DNA of 64,000 nt, from the NCBI GenBank assembly GCA_017354895.1, contig CP071493.1:4340001-4404000 (forward strand), in the 5' to 3' direction. The stretch is from Podospora comata. Lineage: Eukaryota > Ascomycota > Sordariomycetes > Sordariales > Podosporaceae. Position numbers and translations under genes: made by a program. A model generated the notes under the pieces. That model searched no databases. It was not told the origin of the DNA and worked only from the letters and a program-made list of their open reading frames with translations. Shown piece by piece: positions 62,111-64,000 of the stretch. Position 1 is the stretch's first letter. The number at the start of each line of letters is the position of its first letter.

Positions 62111-64000
62111 GGAAACTTTAGGTATATAAGATACAGTACTCCAGTCCTGGCCCGAGCTGTTATATTAAAAAAAATTAAGTTTAGAAGTGGAGAACTTATA
62201 AATCCCTAGTAAAGACGGTATTTTTAGGTATTTTTTATATTTACGCTATTAGCTAAATTACCCTGCTCTAATAGATTAGTGATATAAATATAAACAACCT
62301 ATAGAAGCGTACTAAAGAATCTATTCTCGCTATATTAATAGTTAAGAGAATTTTAAAAAATTTCTAATTGATATCCAAAGGATAAAAGCTTATCAAAATC
62401 AATGGGAAAACGTTGTTCAGCTGGTTTTGATTTTTCTCAATGATTCAAACTCTTAATTGTCATCATAATACAATAATCCTCATAATTTAACCTTTTTTAA
62501 AAGAATAGTATCTAGATGTAATGAAGAAAGCAGAATTACAAAATACAGTTCCATATAATTATCCCAATAGTATTTAGGATTACTTTATGTGAAATTCTAA
62601 TTGCTTAAAAATCATTCGGCTAAAAAAAGTAGGAAATTAATAACCATATATTAAGTAATTATTAATAAAAATAAGATTATATTTTTTATTAGAAGGTTAA
62701 AATACCAGAAGTCTATATAGTGGTTTAATTAGCTTGAAAAACGGCTCTGGGTAAAAAGTGGTGGTAAAGAACAATATTAGGATAATATAAAAATAGTGCA
62801 TAGAAATGTTATTAATCTATTACTAAAGGTTGCCGAGAACACTTAGAAAGTTAATGTAAGTAGGGTGCAAGAGTTTGTATAGTCCAGAGATTATATTACG
62901 TTAACGTTGTAAAACGTTAATTATGAAGAATTATTAAATAAGTACTTGTTATGAAAGTTGATGTTAATTCTTGGCTTTTAATAGAACTTACAGTAAGAAC
63001 TTGAATAGATATTGAATTTCAACTCATAATAAAACAAAAAGATATAATTTTCATACTTTATAAATATTTTCAAATTATTCAAAGCTTTAGTACTATTATA
63101 ATTTTTAACACACTTTTTTAGAAATTTTGTCAACTAGTCTTTTATAGATACATTGCTTTTCTATAGCGGTTAGAGTAGAAAGGTTTAAGGTTCAAGACAT
63201 ATTTATATATTGAAATTTTCCCTTAAAACTTTGATTGTTTATAGCACTTTATTAATTAAATATTTTCTTTTCTTCTCAACTTTTTATCATGTTAAGTAAA
63301 CGAATGTTATATTAATTAGTTTTTAATGTAATTGAAAAATGTCTTTTGTAGTAGTATTCTTAAAAAAGCTTTATTATTATATTTTTAGGGTTATTGTTGT
63401 TTTGGATCATTAGTATTTACTGCATTATTTGAACAGTTACAAAAGCGATAAGGCTACCATTTTCATGTTTTATAATAAGCCTCACAATATTTTTTTTTAG
63501 AAAACCTTGTTTAGGATTATTGAATGAATTTAAATTTTCAGTAAATCAATACAAGAATTAAAACTAACTTTTGTCTTTATTTCTTATGAAAGTGAAATAG
63601 AAAATATTAAGATAATATATCTATAATAAGAAAAGATATAGTTTTTTAATCATCAAAAATAATAAAACCTTTAAAGGGTTAATAAATAGATACGTTAGAA
63701 ACCTAAATTTCTTAACTTTCACTTTTTATAGAAACCCTTATTTATAAAGATTAAGTAGATTGGGTTCTTAAAGAAATTAGATTAAGATTCATAATAAAAA
63801 AAAAAGTCCCCGCGGTAGAATATAGGAGCTATAAATAATGGTTTAATCAGTATTTCAATAGTAGAGCTAATATTAAAAATAAAGAATTCAAATAACCGAA
63901 TAGTAGTATTGTAAACCTCCAATGAGGTTGTATAATAAAAAAGAAATTATTTTTAAACAATTAATGAATAGATTAAATTATAAAAGTACTATTAAGTAGA
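62111..64000. other. Unassigned AT-rich block at the window end
   Basis: Degenerate AT-rich DNA without a supported gene. It contains the second copy of the R3 repeat at 62667-62856. It probably continues beyond the window. Confidence 0.45.
62667..62856 (+). repeat. Dispersed repeat R3, copy 2
   Basis: Direct-orientation partner of 44221-44411; the two differ mainly by transitions and small gaps. The element type is unknown. Confidence 0.5.

Noticed and set aside
20703-64000. Mitochondrial DNA insertion as the explanation of the AT-rich part
   Set aside because: No mitochondrial gene or rRNA motif was seen, while LTR pairs with target duplications and DNA transposons account for much of it.

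Overview
The window looks like nuclear DNA of a filamentous ascomycete (Pezizomycotina, probably Sordariomycetes). Introns are short (57-122 nt) with GTRAGT-type donors, the gene set is fungal, and a compact gene-rich segment of about half G+C (1-19.9 kb) abuts about 44 kb of very AT-rich, gene-free repeats. In that second part, copies of the same repeat differ mostly by C-to-T and G-to-A changes, the pattern left by repeat-induced point mutation (RIP).

Gene-rich part, left to right: an F-box protein (+, 797-2422); a 1,160-aa AT-hook protein with a 34-residue glutamine run (-, 3404-6886); V-ATPase subunit C (+, four exons, 8459-9845); adenylyl-sulfate kinase (-, three exons, 10082-10943) with a CYS3/MetR-type palindrome upstream; a mitochondrial-type hotdog thioesterase (-, three exons, 11605-12634); an unrecognised 146-aa protein (+, four exons, 13475-14133); the ribosome-biogenesis factor Mak21/Noc1 (-, three exons, 14297-17594); and mitochondrial prolyl-tRNA synthetase (+, three exons, 18041-19901). 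These are housekeeping genes. The last two share a 446-bp divergent promoter and both serve translation. Exon joins were inferred by reading splice signals and protein continuity by eye.

Repeat part: 20.3-42.0 kb is a nest of Ty3/gypsy-type LTR fossils sharing one LTR family. An old minus-strand element (21964-42026) has a second, plus-strand element (22258-29273) in its left LTR and a third, minus-strand element (32034-40303) in its interior. Three solo LTRs (32207-32591, 33660-34068, 41189-41578) lie inside these. Most insertions keep 5-bp target duplications, so the order of events can be read. All the elements are broken.

From 42 kb to the end lies more AT-rich degenerate sequence with Fot1/pogo-type DNA transposons. 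One copy is nearly complete in outline (60400-62108, 48-bp terminal inverted repeats, TA flanks). A head-to-head composite (45019-48290) forms a large palindrome. The rest could not be assigned. No working gene is supported between 19.9 and 64 kb. A long, RIP-mutated, gene-free block beside ordinary genes could be pericentromeric, subtelomeric or an internal AT-rich isochore; the window alone cannot decide.
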